DNA from: Rugalucina vietnamica
Taxonomy: Eukaryota; Mollusca; Bivalvia; Lucinida; Lucinidae
Direction of reading: 5' to 3'
Length of the DNA: 64,000 nucleotides
NCBI GenBank assembly: GCA_964017185.1
Contig: OZ024869.1
Span: forward strand, 1,014,501 to 1,078,500
The translations under genes were made by a program, and so were the position numbers. The notes beneath the pieces are model-generated. The model ran no database searches. It was given only the letters and a program-made list of their open reading frames with translations, and was not told the DNA's origin. This document shows positions 50,900 to 64,000 of this stretch, piece after piece. How positions within the stretch are numbered: the first letter of the stretch is position 1; each line of letters opens with the position of its first letter.

Positions 50900-52950
50900 C
50901 GGTTCTCCAGAAATCCCATGCTGCTGGTCATTTTCATGCTGCTAGCAGGACGAAATTTGCCTTTTGCCGATACCGTTCTGCCAAGACGATGAAAATCCAT
51001 ACTGCTATACTACTCGACAGTTAGCCCTACCAGCGCATGCATTTAGAGATATAAAGCGTTTTCCTACATTGAACGGTTCTCCAGAAATCCCATGCTGCTG
51101 GTCATTTTCGTGCTGCTAGCAGGATGAAAGTTGCCTTTTGCCGACACCGTTCCGCCAAGACTTTGAAAATCCATACTGCTATACTACTCGACAGTTAGCC
51201 CTACCAGCGCATGTATTTAGAGATATAAAGCGTTTTCCTACATTGAACGGTTCTCCAATAATCCCATGCTGCTGGTCATTTTCATAATGCTAGCAGGACG
51301 AAATTTGCCTTTTGCCGATACCGTTCCGCAAAGACGATGAAAATCCATACTGCTATACTACTCGACGGTTAGCCCTACCAGCGCATGCATTTAGAGATAT
51401 AAAGCGTTTTCCTACATTGGACGGTTCTTCAGAAATCCCATGCTGCTGGTCATTTTCATGCTGCTAGCAGGACGAAATTTGCCTTTTGCCGATACCGTTC
51501 TGCCAAGACGATGAAAATCCATACTGCTATACTACTCGACAGTTAGCCCTACCAGCGCATGCATTTAGAGATATAAAGCGTTTTCCTACATTGAACGGTT
51601 CTCCAGAAATCCCATGCTGCTGGTCATTTTCGTGCTGCTAGCAGGATGAAATTTGCCTTTTGCCGACACCGTTCCGCCAAGACTTTGAAAATCCATACTG
51701 CTATACTACTCGACAGTTAGCCCTACCAGCGCATGTATTTAGAGATATAAAGCGTTTTCCTACATTGAACGGTTCTCCAATAATCCCATGCTGCTGGTCA
51801 TTTTCATGCTGCTAGCAGGACGAAATTTGCCTTTTGCCGAAACCGTTCCGCAAAGACGATGAAAATCCATACTGCTATACTACTCGACAGTTAGCCCTAC
51901 CAGCGCATGCATTTAGAGATATAAAGCGTTTTCCTACATTGGACGGTTCTCCAGAAATCCCATGCTGCTGGTCATTTTCATGCTGCTAGCAGGACGAAAT
52001 TTGCCTTTTGCCGATACCGTTCTGCCAAGACGATGAAAATCCATACTGCTATACTACTCGACAGTTAGCCCTACCAGCGCATGCATTTAGAGATATAAAG
52101 CGTTTTCCTACATTGAACGGTTCTCCAGAAATCCCATGCTGCTGGTCATTTTCGTGCTGCTAGCAGGATGAAAGTTGCCTTTTGCCGACACCGTTCCGCC
52201 AAGACTTTGAAAATCCATACTGCTATACTACTCGACAGTTAGCCCTACCAGCGCATGTATTTAGAGATATAAAGCGTTTTCCTACATTGAACGGTTCTCC
52301 AATAATCCCATGCTGCTGGTCATTTTCATAATGCTAGCAGGACGAAATTTGCCTTTTGCCGATACCGTTCCGCAAAGACGATGAAAATCCATACTGCTAT
52401 ACTACTCGACGGTTAGCCCTACCAGCGCATGCATTTAGAGATATAAAGCGTTTTCCTACATTGGACGGTTCTTCAGAAATCCCATGCTGCTGGTCATTTT
52501 CATGCTGCTAGCAGGACGAAATTTGCCTTTTGCCGATACCGTTCTGCCAAGACGATGAAAATCCATACTGCTATACTACTCGACAGTTAGCCCTACCAGC
52601 GCATGCATTTAGAGATATAAAGCGTTTTCCTACATTGAACGGTTCTCCAGAAATCCCATGCTGCTGGTCATTTTCGTGCTGCTAGCAGGATGAAATTTGC
52701 CTTTTGCCGACACCGTTCCGCCAAGACTTTGAAAATCCATACTGCTATACTACTCGACAGTTAGCCCTACCAGCGCATGTATTTAGAGATATAAAGCGTT
52801 TTCCTACATTGAATGGTTCTCCAATAATCCCATGCTGCTGGTCATTTTCATGCTGCTAGCAGGACGAAATTTGCCTTTTGCCGATACCGTTCCGCCAAGA
52901 CGATGAAAATCCATACTGCTATACTACTCGACAGTTAGCCCTACCAGCGC
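50900..52950 (+). repeat. 522-bp trimer and 1,044-bp hexamer higher-order repeats
   Basis: The variant CTCCAATAATCCC recurs every 522 bp from 51255. A rarer set (AGGATGAAAGTTGCC, CATAATGCTAGC, GGACGGTTCTTCAG) recurs every 1,044 bp, so two trimers were duplicated together. Confidence 0.85.
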
Positions 52951-53069
52951 ATGCATTTAGAGATATAAAGCGTTTTCCTACATTGAACGGTTCTCCAGAA
53001 ATCCCATGCTGCTGGTCATTTTCGTGCTGCTAGCAGGATGAAATTTGCCTTTTGCCGACACCGTTCCGC

Positions 53070-54640
53070 CAAGACGATAAAAATCCATACTGCTATACTA
53101 CTCGACAGTTAGCCCTACCAGCGCATGTATTTAGAGATATAAAGCGTTTTCCTACATTGGACGGTTCTCCAGAAATCCCATGCTGCTGGTCATTTTCATG
53201 CAGCTAGCAGGATGAAATTTGCCTTTTGCCGATACCGTTCTGCCAAGACGATGAAAATCCATACTGCTATACTACTCGACAGTTAGCCCTACCAGCGCAT
53301 GCATTTAGAGATATAAAGCGTTTTCCTACATTGAACGGTTCTCCAGAAATCCCATGCTGCTGGTCATTTTCGTGCTGCTAGCAGGATGAAATTTGCCTTT
53401 TGCCGACACCGTTCCGCCAAGACTTTGAAAATCCATACTGCTATACTACACGACAGTTAGCCCTACCAGCGCATGTATTTAGAGATATAAAGCGATTTCC
53501 TACATTGAACGGTTCTCCAGAAATCCCATGCTGCTGGTCATTTTCATGCTGCTAGCAGGACGAAATTTGCCTTTTGCCGATACCGTTCCGCCAAGACGAT
53601 GAAAATCCATACTGCTATGCTACTCGACAGTTAGCCCTACCAGCGCATGCATATAGAGATATAAAGCGTTTTCCTACATTGGACGGTTCTCCAGAAATCC
53701 CATGCTGCTGGTCATTTTCATGCTGCTAGCAGGACGAAATTTGCCTTTTGCCGATACCGTTCCGCCTAGACGATGAAAATCCATACTGCTATACTACTCG
53801 ACAGTTAGCCCTACCAGCGCATGCATTTAGAGATATAAAGCGTTTTCCTACATTGAACGGTTCTCCAGAAATCCCATGCTGCTGGTCATTTTCGTGCTGC
53901 TAGCAGGATGAAATTTGCCTTTTGCCGACACCGTTCCGCCAAGACGATGAAAATCCATACTGCTATACTACTCGACAGTTAGCCCTACCAGCGCATGTAT
54001 TTAGAGATATAAAGCGTTTTCCTACATTGGACGGTTCTCCAGAAAACCCATGCTGCTGGTCATTTTCATGCAGCTAGCAGGACGAAATTTGCCTTTTGCC
54101 GATACATTTCTGCCAAGACGATGAAAATCCATACTGTTATACTACTCGACGGTTAGCCCTACCAGCGCATGCATTTAGAGATATAAAGCGTTTTCCTACA
54201 TTGAACGGTTGTCCAGAAATCCCATGCTGCTGGTCATTTTCGTGCTGCTAGCAGGATGAAATTTGCCTTTTGCCGACACCGTTCCGCCAAGACTTTGAAA
54301 ATCCATACTGCTATACTACACGACAGTTAGCCCTACCAGCGCATGTATTTAGAGATATAAAGCGTTTTCCTACATTGAACGGTTCTCCAGAAATCCCATG
54401 CTGCTGGTCATTTTCATGCTGATAGCAGGACGAAATTTGCCTTTTGCCTATAACGTTCCGCCAAGACGACGAAAATCCATACTGCTATACTACTCGACAG
54501 TTAGCCCTACCAGCGCATGCATTTAGAGATATAAAGCGTTTTCCTACATTGGACGGTTCTCCAGAAATCCCATGCTGCTGGTCATTTTCATGCTGCTAGC
54601 AGGACGAAATTTGCCTTTTGCCGATACCATTCCGCCAAGA
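53070..54640 (+). repeat. Segment duplicated at a distance of 6,440 bp inside block 3 (copy 1)
   Basis: AAGACGATAA (53071/59511), ATATAGAGAT (53651/60091) and CCGATACCAT (54621/61061) all recur at a lag of 6,440 bp. That is 37 monomers plus 2 bp, the extra coming from an indel in between. The partner is about 59510-61080. Confidence 0.8.
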
Positions 54641-57600
54641 CGATGAAAATCCATACTGCTATACTACTCGACAGTTAGCCCTACCAGCGCATGCATTTAG
54701 AGATATAAAGCGTTTTCCTACATTGAACGGTTCTCCAGAAATCCCATGCTGCTGGTCATTTTCGTGCTGCTAGCAGGATGAAATTTGCCTTTTGCCGACA
54801 CCGTTCCGCCAAGACTTTGAAAATCCATACTGCTATACTACACGACAGTTAGCCCTACCATCGCATGTATTTAGAGATATAAAGCGTATTCCTACATTGA
54901 ACGGTTCTCCAGAAATCCCATGCTGCTGGTCATTTTCATGCTGCTAGCAGGACGAAATTTGCCTTTTGCCGATACCGTTCCGCCAAGACGATGAAAATCC
55001 ATACTGCTATACTACTCGACAGTTAGCCCTACCAGCGCATGCATTTAGAGATATAAAGCGTTTTCCTACATTGGACGGTTCTCCAGAAATCCCATGCTGC
55101 TGGTCATTTTCATGCTGCAAGCTGGACGAAATTTGCCTTTTGCCGATAACATTCCGCCAAGACGATGAAAATCCATACTGCTATACTACTCGACAGTTAG
55201 CCCTACCAGCGCATGCATTTAGAGATATAAAGCGTTTTCCTACATTGAACGGTTCTCCAGAAATCCCATACTGCTGGTCATTTTCGTGCTGCTAGCAGGA
55301 TGAAATTTGCCTTTTGCCGACACCGTTCCGCCAAGACTTTGAAAATCCATACTGCTATACTACTCGACAGTTAGCCCTACCAGCGCATGTATTTAGAGAT
55401 ATAAAGCGTTTTCCTACATTGGACGGTTCTCCAGAAATCCCATGCTGCTGGTCATTTTCATGCTGCTAGCAGGACGAAATTTGCCTTTTGCCGATACCGT
55501 TCTGCCAAGACGATGAAAATCCATACTGCTATACTACTCGACAGTTAGCCCTACCAGCGCATGCATTTAGAGATATAAAGCGTTTTCCTACATTGAACGG
55601 TTCTCCAGAAATCCCATACTGCTGGTCATTTTCGTGCTGCTAGCAGGATGAAATTTGCCTTTTGCCGACACCGTTCCGCCAAGACTTTGAAAATCCATAC
55701 TGCTATACTACTCGACAGTTAGCCCTACCAGCGCATGTATTTAGAGATATAAAGCGTTTTCCTACATTGAACGGTTCTCCAGAAATCCCATGCTGCTGGT
55801 CATTTTCATGCTGCTAGCAGGACGAAATTTGCCTTTTGCCGATACCGTTCCGCCAAGACGATGAAAATCCATACTGCTATACTACTCGACAGTTAGCCCT
55901 ACCAGCGCATGCATTTAGAGATATAAAGCGTTTTCCTACATTGAACGGTTCTCCAGAAATCCCATGCTGCTGGTCATTTTCGTGCTGCTAGCAGGATGAA
56001 ATTTGCCTTTTGCCGACACCGTTCCGCCAAGACGATGAAAATCCATACTGCTATACTACTCGACAGTTAGCCCTACCAGCGCATGCATTTAGAGATATAA
56101 AGCGTTTTCCTACATTGAACGGTTCTCCAGAAATCCCATGCTGCTGGTCATTTTCGTGCTGCTAGCAGGATGAAATTTGCCTTTTGCCGACACCGTTCCG
56201 CCAAGACTTTGAAAATCCATACTGCTATACTACACGACAGTTAGCCCTACCAGCGCATGTATTTAGAGATATAAAGCGTTTTCCTACATTGAACGGTTCT
56301 CCAGAAATCCCATGCTGCTGGTCATTTTCATGCTGCTAGCAGGACGAAATTTGCCTTTTGCCGATACCGTTCCGCAAAGACGATGAAAATCCATACTGCT
56401 ATAGTACTCGACAGTTAGCCCTACCAGCGCATGCATTTAGAGATATAAAGCGTTTTCCTACATTGGACGGTTCTCCAGAAATCCCATGCTGCTGGTCATT
56501 TTCATGCTGCTAGCAGGACGAAATTTGCCTTTTGCCGATACTGTTCTGCCAAGACGATGAAAATCCATACTGCTATACTACTCGACAGTTAGCCCTACCA
56601 GCGCATGCATTTAGAGATATAAAGCGTTTTCCTACATTGAACGGTTCTCCAGAAATCCCATGCTGCTGGTCATTTTCGTGCTGCTAGCAGGATGAAATTT
56701 GCCTTTTGCCGACACCGTTCCGCCAAGACTTTGAAAATCCATACTGCTATACTACTCGACAGTTAGCCCTACCAGCGCATGTATTTAGAGATATAAAGTG
56801 TTTTCCTACATTGAACGGTTCTCCAATAATCCCATGCTGCTGGTCATTTTCATGCTGCTAGCAGGACGAAATTTGCCTTTTGCCGATACCGTTCCGCAAA
56901 GACGATGAAAATCCATACTGCTATACTACTCGACAGTTAGCCCTACCAGCGCATGCATTTAGAGATATAAAGCGTTTTCCTACATTGGACGGTTCTCCAG
57001 AAATCCCATGCTGCTGGTCATTTTCATGATGCTAGCAGGACCAAATTTGCCTTTTGCCGATACCGTTCTGCCAAGACGATGAAAATCCATACTGCTATAC
57101 TACTCGACAGTTAGCCCTACCAGCGCATGCATTTAGAGATATAAAGCGTTTTCCTACATTGAACGGTTCTCCAGAAATCCCATGCTGCTGGTCATTTTCG
57201 TGCTGCTAGCAGGATGAAATTTGCCTTTTGCCGACACCGTTCCGCCAAGACTTTGAAAATCCATACTGCTATACTTCTCGACAGTTAGCCCTACCAGCGC
57301 ATGTATTTAGAGATATAAAGTGTTTTCCTACATTGAACGGTTCTCCAATAATCCCATGCTGCTGGTCATTTTCATGCTGCTAGCAGGATGAAATTTGCCT
57401 TTTGCCGACACCGTTCCGCCAAGACTTTGAAAATCCATACTGCTATACTACTCGACAGTTAGCCCTACCAGCGCATGTATTTAGAGATATAAAGTGTTTT
57501 CCTACATTGAACGGTTCTCCAATAATCCCATGCTGCTGGTCATTTTCATGCTGCTAGCAGGACGAAATTTGCCTTTTGCCGATACTGTTCCGCCAAGACG

Positions 57601-59509
57601 ATGAAAATCCATACTGCTATACTACTCGACAGTTAGCCCTACCAGCGCATGCATTTAGAGATATAAAGCGTTTTCCTACATTGGACGGTTCTCCAGAAAT
57701 CCCATGCTGCTGGTCATTTTCATGCTGCTAGCAGGACGAAATTTGCCTTTTGCCGAAACCGTTCCGCCAAGACGATGAAAATCCATACTGTTATACTACT
57801 CGACAGTTAGCCCTACCAGCGCATGCATTTAGAGATATAAAGCGTTTTCCTACATTGAACGGTTTTCCAGAAATCCCATGCTGCTGGTCATTTTCGTGCT
57901 GCTAGCAGGATGAAATTTGCCTTTTGCCGACACCGTTCCGCCAAGACGATGAAAATCCATACTGCTATACTACTCGACAGTTAGCCCTACCAGCGCATGT
58001 ATTTAGAGATATAAAGCGTTTTCCTACATTGGACGGTTCTCCAGAAATCCCATGCTGCTGGTCATTTTCATGCTGCTAGCAGGACGGAATTTGCCTTTTG
58101 CCGATACCGTTCTGCCAAGACGATGAAAATCCATACTGCTATACTACTCGACAGTTAGCCCTACCAGCGCATGCATTTAGAGATATAAAGCGTTTTCCTA
58201 CATTGAACGGTTCTCCAGAAATCCCATGCTGCTGGTCATTTTCGTGCTGCTAGCAGGATGAAATTTGCCTTTTGCCGACACCGTTCCGCCAAGACTTTGA
58301 AAATCCATACTGCTATACTACACGACAGTTAGCCCTACCATCGCATGTATTTAGAGATATAAAGCGTTTTCCTACATTGAACAGTTGTCCAGAAATCCCA
58401 TGCTGCTGGTCATTTTCATGCTGCTAGCAGGACGAAATTTGCCTTTTGCCGATACCGTTCCGCCAAGACGATGAAAATCCATACTGCTATACTACTCGAC
58501 AGTTAGCCCTACCAGCGCATGCATTTAGAGATATAAAGCGTTTTCCTACATTGGACGGTTCTCCAGAGATCCCATGCTGCTGGTCATTTTCATGCTGCTA
58601 GCAGGACGAAATTTGCCTTTTGCCGATACCATTCCGCCAAGACGATGAAAATCCATACTGCTATACTACTCGACAGTTAGCCCTACCAGCGCATGCATTT
58701 AGAGATATATTTAGCGTTTTCCTACATTGAACGGTTCTACAGAAATCCCATACTGCTGGTCATTTTCGTGCTGCTAGCAGGATGAAATTTGCCTTTTGCC
58801 GACACCGTTCCGCCAAGACTTTGAAAATCCATACTGCTATACTACTCGACAGTTAGCCCTACCAGCGCATGTATTTAGAGATATAAAGCGTTTTCCTACA
58901 TTGGACGGTTCTCCAGAAATCCCATGCTGCTGGTCATTTTCATGCTGCTAGCAGGACGAAATTTGCCTTTTGCCGATACCGTTCTGCAAAGACGATGAAA
59001 ATCCATACTGCTATACTACTCGACAGTTAGCCCTACCAGCGCATGCATTTAGAGATATAAAGCGTTTTCCTACATTGAACGGTTCTCCAGAAATCCCATG
59101 CTGCTGGTCATTTTCGTGCTGCTAGCAGGATGAAATTTGCCTTTTGCCGACACCGTTCCGCCAAGACTTTGAAAATCCATACTGCTATACTACTCGACAG
59201 TTAGCCCTACCAGCACATGTATTTAGAGATATAAAGCGTTTTCCTACATTGGACGGTTCTCCAGAAATCCCATGCTGCTGGTCATTTTCATGCTGCTAGC
59301 AGGACGAAATTTGCCTTTTGCCGATACCGTACCGCCAAGACGATGAAAATCCATACTGCTATACTACTCGACAGTTAGCCCTACCAGCGCATGCATTTAG
59401 AGATATAAAGCGTTTTCCTACATTGAACGGTTCTCCAAAAATCTCATGCTGCTGGTCATTTTCGTGCTGCTAGCAGGATGAAATTTGCCTTTTGCCGACA
59501 CCGTTCCGC

Positions 59510-61080
59510 CAAGACGATAAAAATCCATACTGCTATACTACTCGACAGTTAGCCCTACCAGCGCATGTATTTAGAGATATAAAGCGTTTTCCTACATTGG
59601 ACGGTTCTCCAGAAATCCCATGCTGCTGGTCATTTTCATGCAGCTAGCAGGACGAAATTTGCCTTTTGCCGATACCGTTCTGCCAAGACGATGAAAATCC
59701 ATACTGCTATACTACTCGACAGTTAGCCCTACCAGCGCATGCATTTAGAGATATAAAGCGTTTTCCTACATTGAACGGTTCTCCAGAAATCCCATGCTGC
59801 TGGTCATTTTCGTGCTGCTAGCAGGATGAAATTTGCCTTTTGCCGACACCGTTCCGCCAAGACTTTGAAAATCCATACTGCTATACTACACGACAGTTAG
59901 CCCTACCAGCGCATGTATTTAGAGATATAAAGCGATTTCCTACATTGAACGGTTCTCCAGAAATCCCATGCTGCTGGTCATTTTCATGCTGCTAGCAGGA
60001 CGAAATTTGCCTTTTGCCGATACCGTTCCGCCAAGACGATGAAAATCCATACTGCTATACTACTCGACAGTTAGCCCTACCAGCGCATGCATATAGAGAT
60101 ATAAAGCGTTTTCCTACATTGGACGGTTCTCCAGAAATCCCATGCTGCTGGTCATTTTCATGCTGCTAGCAGGACGAAATTTGCCTTTTGCTGATACCGT
60201 TCCGCCTAGACGATGAAAATCCATACTGCTATACTACTCGACAGTTAGCCCTACCAGCGCATGCATTTAGAGATATAAAGCGTTTTCCTACATTGAACGG
60301 TTCTCCAGAAATCCCATGCTGCTGGTCATTTTCGTGCTGCTAGCAGGATGAAATTTGCCTTTTGCCGACACCGTTCCGCCAAGACGATGAAAATCCATAC
60401 TGCTATACTACTCGACAGTTAGCCCTACCAGCGCATGTATTAAGAGATATAAAGCATTTTCCTACATTGGACGGTTCTCCAGAAAACCCATGCTGCTGGT
60501 CATTTTCATGCAGCTAGCAGGACGAAATTTGCCTTTTGCCGATACATTTCTGCCAAGACGATGAAAATCCATACTGCTATACTACTCGACGGTTAGCCCT
60601 ACCAGCGCATGCATTTAGAGATATAAAGCGTTTTCCTACATTGAACGGTTGTCCAGAAATCCCATGCTGCTGGTCATTTTCGTGCTGCTAGCAGGATGAA
60701 ATTTGCCTTTTGCCGACACCGTTCCGCCAAGACTTTGAAAATCCATACTGCTATACTACACGACAGTTAGCCCTACCAGCGCATGTATTTAGAGATATAA
60801 AGCGTTTTCCTACATTGAACGGTTCTCCAGAAATCCCATGCTGCTGGTCATTTTCATGCTGATAGCAGGACAAAATTTGCCTTTTGCCGACAACGTTCCG
60901 CCAAGACGATGAAAATCCATACTGCTATACTACTCGACAGTTAGCCCTACCAGCGCATGCATTTAGAGATATAAAGCGTTTTCCTACATTGGACGGTTCT
61001 CCAGAAATCCCATGCTGCTGGTCATTTTCATGCTGCTAGCAGGACGAAATTTGCCTTTTGCCGATACCATTCCGCCAAGA
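59510..61080 (+). repeat. Segment duplicated at a distance of 6,440 bp inside block 3 (copy 2)
   Basis: Partner of 53070-54640, sharing the rare variants CATATAGAGAT, CCGCCTAGACG, GATACATTTCTGCC and CTGATAGCAGG in the same order, with few private differences. Confidence 0.8.
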
Positions 61081-61499
61081 CGATGAAAATCCATACTGCT
61101 ATACTACTCGACAGTTAGCCCTACCAGCGCATGCATTTAGAGATATAAAGCGTTTTCCTACATTGAACGGTTCTCCAGAAATCCCATGCTGCTGGTCATT
61201 TTCGTGCTGCTAGCAGGATGAAATTTGCCTTTTGCCGACACCGTTTCGCCAAGACTTTGAAAATCCATACTGCTATACTACTCGACAGTTAGCCCTACCA
61301 GCGCATGTATTTAGAGATATAAAGCGTTTTCCTACATTGGACGGTTCTCCAGAAATCCCATGCTGCTGGTCATTTTCATGCTGCTAGCAGGACGAAATTT
61401 GCCTTTTGCCGATACCGTTCTGCCAAGACGATGAAAATCCATACTGCTATACTACTCGACAGTTAGCCCTACCAGCGCATGCATTTAGAGATATAAAGC

Positions 61500-64000
61500 G
61501 TTTTCCAACATTGAACGGTTCTCCAGAAATCCCATGCTGCTGGTCATTTTCGTGCTGCTAGCAGGATGAAATTTGCCTTTTGCCGACACCGTTCCGCCAA
61601 GACTTTGAAAATCCATACTGCTATACTACTCGACAGTTAGCCCTACCAGCGCATGTGTTTAGAGATATAAAGCGTTTTCCTACATTGGACGGTTCTCCAG
61701 AAATCCCATGCTGCTGGTCATTTTCATGCAGCTAGCAGGACGAAATTTGCCTTTTGCCGATACCGTTCTGCCAAGACGATGAAAATCCATACTGCTATAC
61801 TACTCGACAGTTAGCCCTACCAGCGCATGCATTTAGAGATATAAAGCGTTTTCCTACATTGAACGGTTCTCCAGAAATCCCATGCTGCTGGTCATTTTCG
61901 TGCTGCTAGCAGGATGAAATTTGCCTTTTGCCGACACCGTTCCGCCAAGACTTTGAAAATCCATACTGCTATACTACTCGACAGTTAGCCCTACCAGCGC
62001 ATGTATTTAGAGATATAAAGCGTTTTCCTACATTGAACGGTTCTCCAATAATCCCATGCTGCTAGTCATTTTCATGCTGCTAGCACGACGAAATTTGCCT
62101 TTTGCCGATACCGTTCCGCAAAGACGATGAAAATCCATACTGCTATAGTACTCGACAGTTAGCCCTACCAGCGCATGCATTTAGAGATATAAAGCGTTTT
62201 CCTACATTGTACGGTTCTCCAAAAATCCCATGCTGCTGGTCATTTTCATGCTGCTAGCAGGACGAAATTTGCCTTTTGCCGATACCGTTCTGCCAAGACG
62301 ATGAAAATCCATACTGCTATACTACTCGACAGTTAGCCCTACCAGCGCATGCATTTAGAGATATAAAGCGTTTTCCTACATTGAACGGTTCTCCAGAAAT
62401 CCCATGCTGCTGGTCATTTTCGTGCTGCTAGCAGGATGAAATTTGCCTTTTGCCGACACCGTTCCGCCAAGACTTTGAAAATCCATACTGCTATACTACT
62501 CGACAGTTAGCCCTACCAGCGCATGTATTTAGAGATATAAAGCGTTTTCCTACATTGAACGGTTCTCCAATAATCCCATGCTGCTGGTCATTTTCATGCT
62601 GCTAGCAGGACGAAATTTGCCTTCTGCCGATACTGTTCCGCCAAGACGATGAAAATCCATACTGCTATACTACTCGACAGTTAGCCCTACCAGCGCATGC
62701 ATTTAGAGATATAAAGCGTTTTCCTACATTGGACGGTTCTCCAGAAATCCCATGCTGCTGGTCATTTTCATGCTGCTAGCAGGACGAAATTTGCCTTTTG
62801 CCGATACCGTTCTGCCAAGACGATGAAAATCCATACTGCTATACTACTCGACAGTTAGCCCTACCAGCGCATGCATTTAGAGATATAAAGCGTTTTCCAA
62901 CATTGAACGGTTCTCCAGAAATCCCATGCTGCTGGTCATTTTCGTGCTGCTAGCAGGATGAAATTTGCCTTTTGCCGACACCGTTCCGCCAAGACTTTGA
63001 AAATCCATACTGCTATACTACTCGACAGTTAGCCCTACCAGCGCATGTGTTTAGAGATATAAAGCGTTTTCCTACATTGGACGGTTCTCCAGAAATCCCA
63101 TGCTGCTGGTCATTTTCATGCAGCTAGCAGGACGAAATTTGCCTTTTGCCGATACCGTTCTGCCAAGACGATGAAAATCCATACTGCTATACTACTCGAC
63201 AGTTAGCCCTACCAGCGCATGCATTTAGAGATATAAAGCGTTTTCCTACATTGAACGGTTCTCCAGAAATCCCATGCTGCTGGTCATTTTCGTGCTGCTA
63301 GCAGGATGAAATTTGCCTTTTGCCGACACCGTTCCGCCAAGACTTTGAAAATCCATACTGCTATACTACTCGACAGTTAGCCCTACCAGCGCATGTATTT
63401 AGAGATATAAAGCGTTTTCCTACATTGAACGGTTCTCCAATAATCCCATGCTGCTGGTCATTTTCATGCTGCTAGCACGACGAAATTTGCCTTTTGCCGA
63501 TACCGTTCCGCAAAGACGATGAAAATCCATACTGCTATAGTACTCGACAGTTAGCCCTACCAGCGCATGCATTTAGAGATATAAAGCGTTTTCCTAAATT
63601 GTACGGTTCTCCAGAAATCCCATGCTGCTGGTCATTTTCATGCTGCTAGCAGGACGAAATTTGCCTTTTGCCGATACCGTTCTGCCAAGACGATGAAAAT
63701 CCATACTGCTATACTACTCGACAGTTAGCCCTACCAGCGCATGCATTTAGAGATATAAAGCGTTTTCCTACATTGAACGGTTCTCCAGAAATCCCATGCT
63801 GCTGGTCATTTTCGTGCTGCTAGCAGGATGAAATTTGCCTTTTGCCGACACCGTTCCGCCAAGACTTTGAAAATCCATACTGCTATACTACTCGACAGTT
63901 AGCCCTACCAGCGCATGTGTTTAGAGATATAAAGCGTTTTCCTACATTGAACGGTTCTCCAATAATCCCATGCTGCTGGTCATTTTCATGCTGCTAGCAG
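61500..64000 (+). repeat. 1,392-bp (8-monomer) higher-order repeat near the window end
   Basis: TTTTCCAACA (61501/62893), GCATGTGTTT (61651/63043) and TAGCACGACG (62081/63473) recur exactly 1,392 bp apart, showing a duplicated octamer. The same period is seen in block 1. Confidence 0.85.

Larger units (their letters stand above)
49251..64000 (+). repeat. 174-bp satellite, block 3 (about 85 monomers, runs off the window)
   Basis: Same monomer as blocks 1 and 2 but in inverted orientation (ATCCATACTGCTATACTACT ... CTGCTAGCAG). Types A and B are still recognisable (GACGATG / GATACC versus GACTTTG / GACACC). Longer periods are nested: 522 bp (CCAATA variant at 51255, 51777, 52299 and 52821), 1,044 bp (CATAATGCTAGC near 51283 and 52327), 1,392 bp (TAGCACGACG at 62081 and 63473), 3,480 bp (TCGCATGTAT at 54861 and 58341) and 6,440 bp (ATATAGAGAT at 53651 and 60091). 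This is the pattern of repeated unequal exchange. The one-stop-per-unit reading frame is not evidence of coding. Confidence 0.95.

Overview
This is a gene-poor eukaryotic window in which about three quarters of the sequence is tandem repeat. I find no intact protein-coding gene, no rRNA and no tRNA gene. The base composition is AT-rich. A tRNA-derived SINE, palindromic MITE-like elements, hAT-like and LINE scraps and very large young satellite arrays point to an invertebrate animal, most likely a bivalve mollusc. That assignment is a recollection of repeat styles, not a search result.

Layout. 1-4392 is AT-rich intergenic DNA with a 115-bp exact direct duplication and one MITE-like palindromic element. 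4393-25886 looks like a single 21.5-kb terminal-inverted-repeat (TIR) element. Its ends are CAGTAACAGCG... and ...CGCTGTAACTG, flanked by TA on both sides. Each end carries iterated CCAAT-type motifs, in mirror orientation. Nearly all of its interior is an almost invariant 1,005-bp tandem array of about 18.5 copies (5709-24265). On the minus strand each copy contains two exon-like segments with good or fair splice signals. Joined cyclically they give 150 nt (50 codons) that stay open from copy to copy. Each full copy also holds a 16-bp palindrome with a CRE core (TGACGTCA). No transposase is visible.

25887-27017 holds a candidate orphan exon, a second copy of the palindromic MITE-like element, a poly-T tract and a short minisatellite. 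From 27018 to the end the window is dominated by a second satellite with a 174-bp monomer, in three blocks: 27018-36385, 41980-45927 (same orientation) and 49251-64000 (inverted, running off the window). Two monomer types alternate to give a 348-bp dimer. Longer periods (522, 696, 1044, 1392, 3480 and 6440 bp) show nested higher-order repeats, as in alpha-satellite arrays. Old, highly diverged relatives of the monomer sit at block edges (36386-37185, 45928-46560, 47603-48155) in reversed orientation relative to the adjoining young block.

The spacers between blocks hold transposon fragments: a roughly 1.05-kb GC-rich element inserted cleanly into an old satellite copy, a LINE reverse-transcriptase scrap, an hAT-like end, a SINE, inverted-repeat pairs and a long (TA)n tract at the edge of the second block. 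The most unusual part of the window is the giant TIR element that carries a homogenised, exon-bearing, CRE-bearing satellite.
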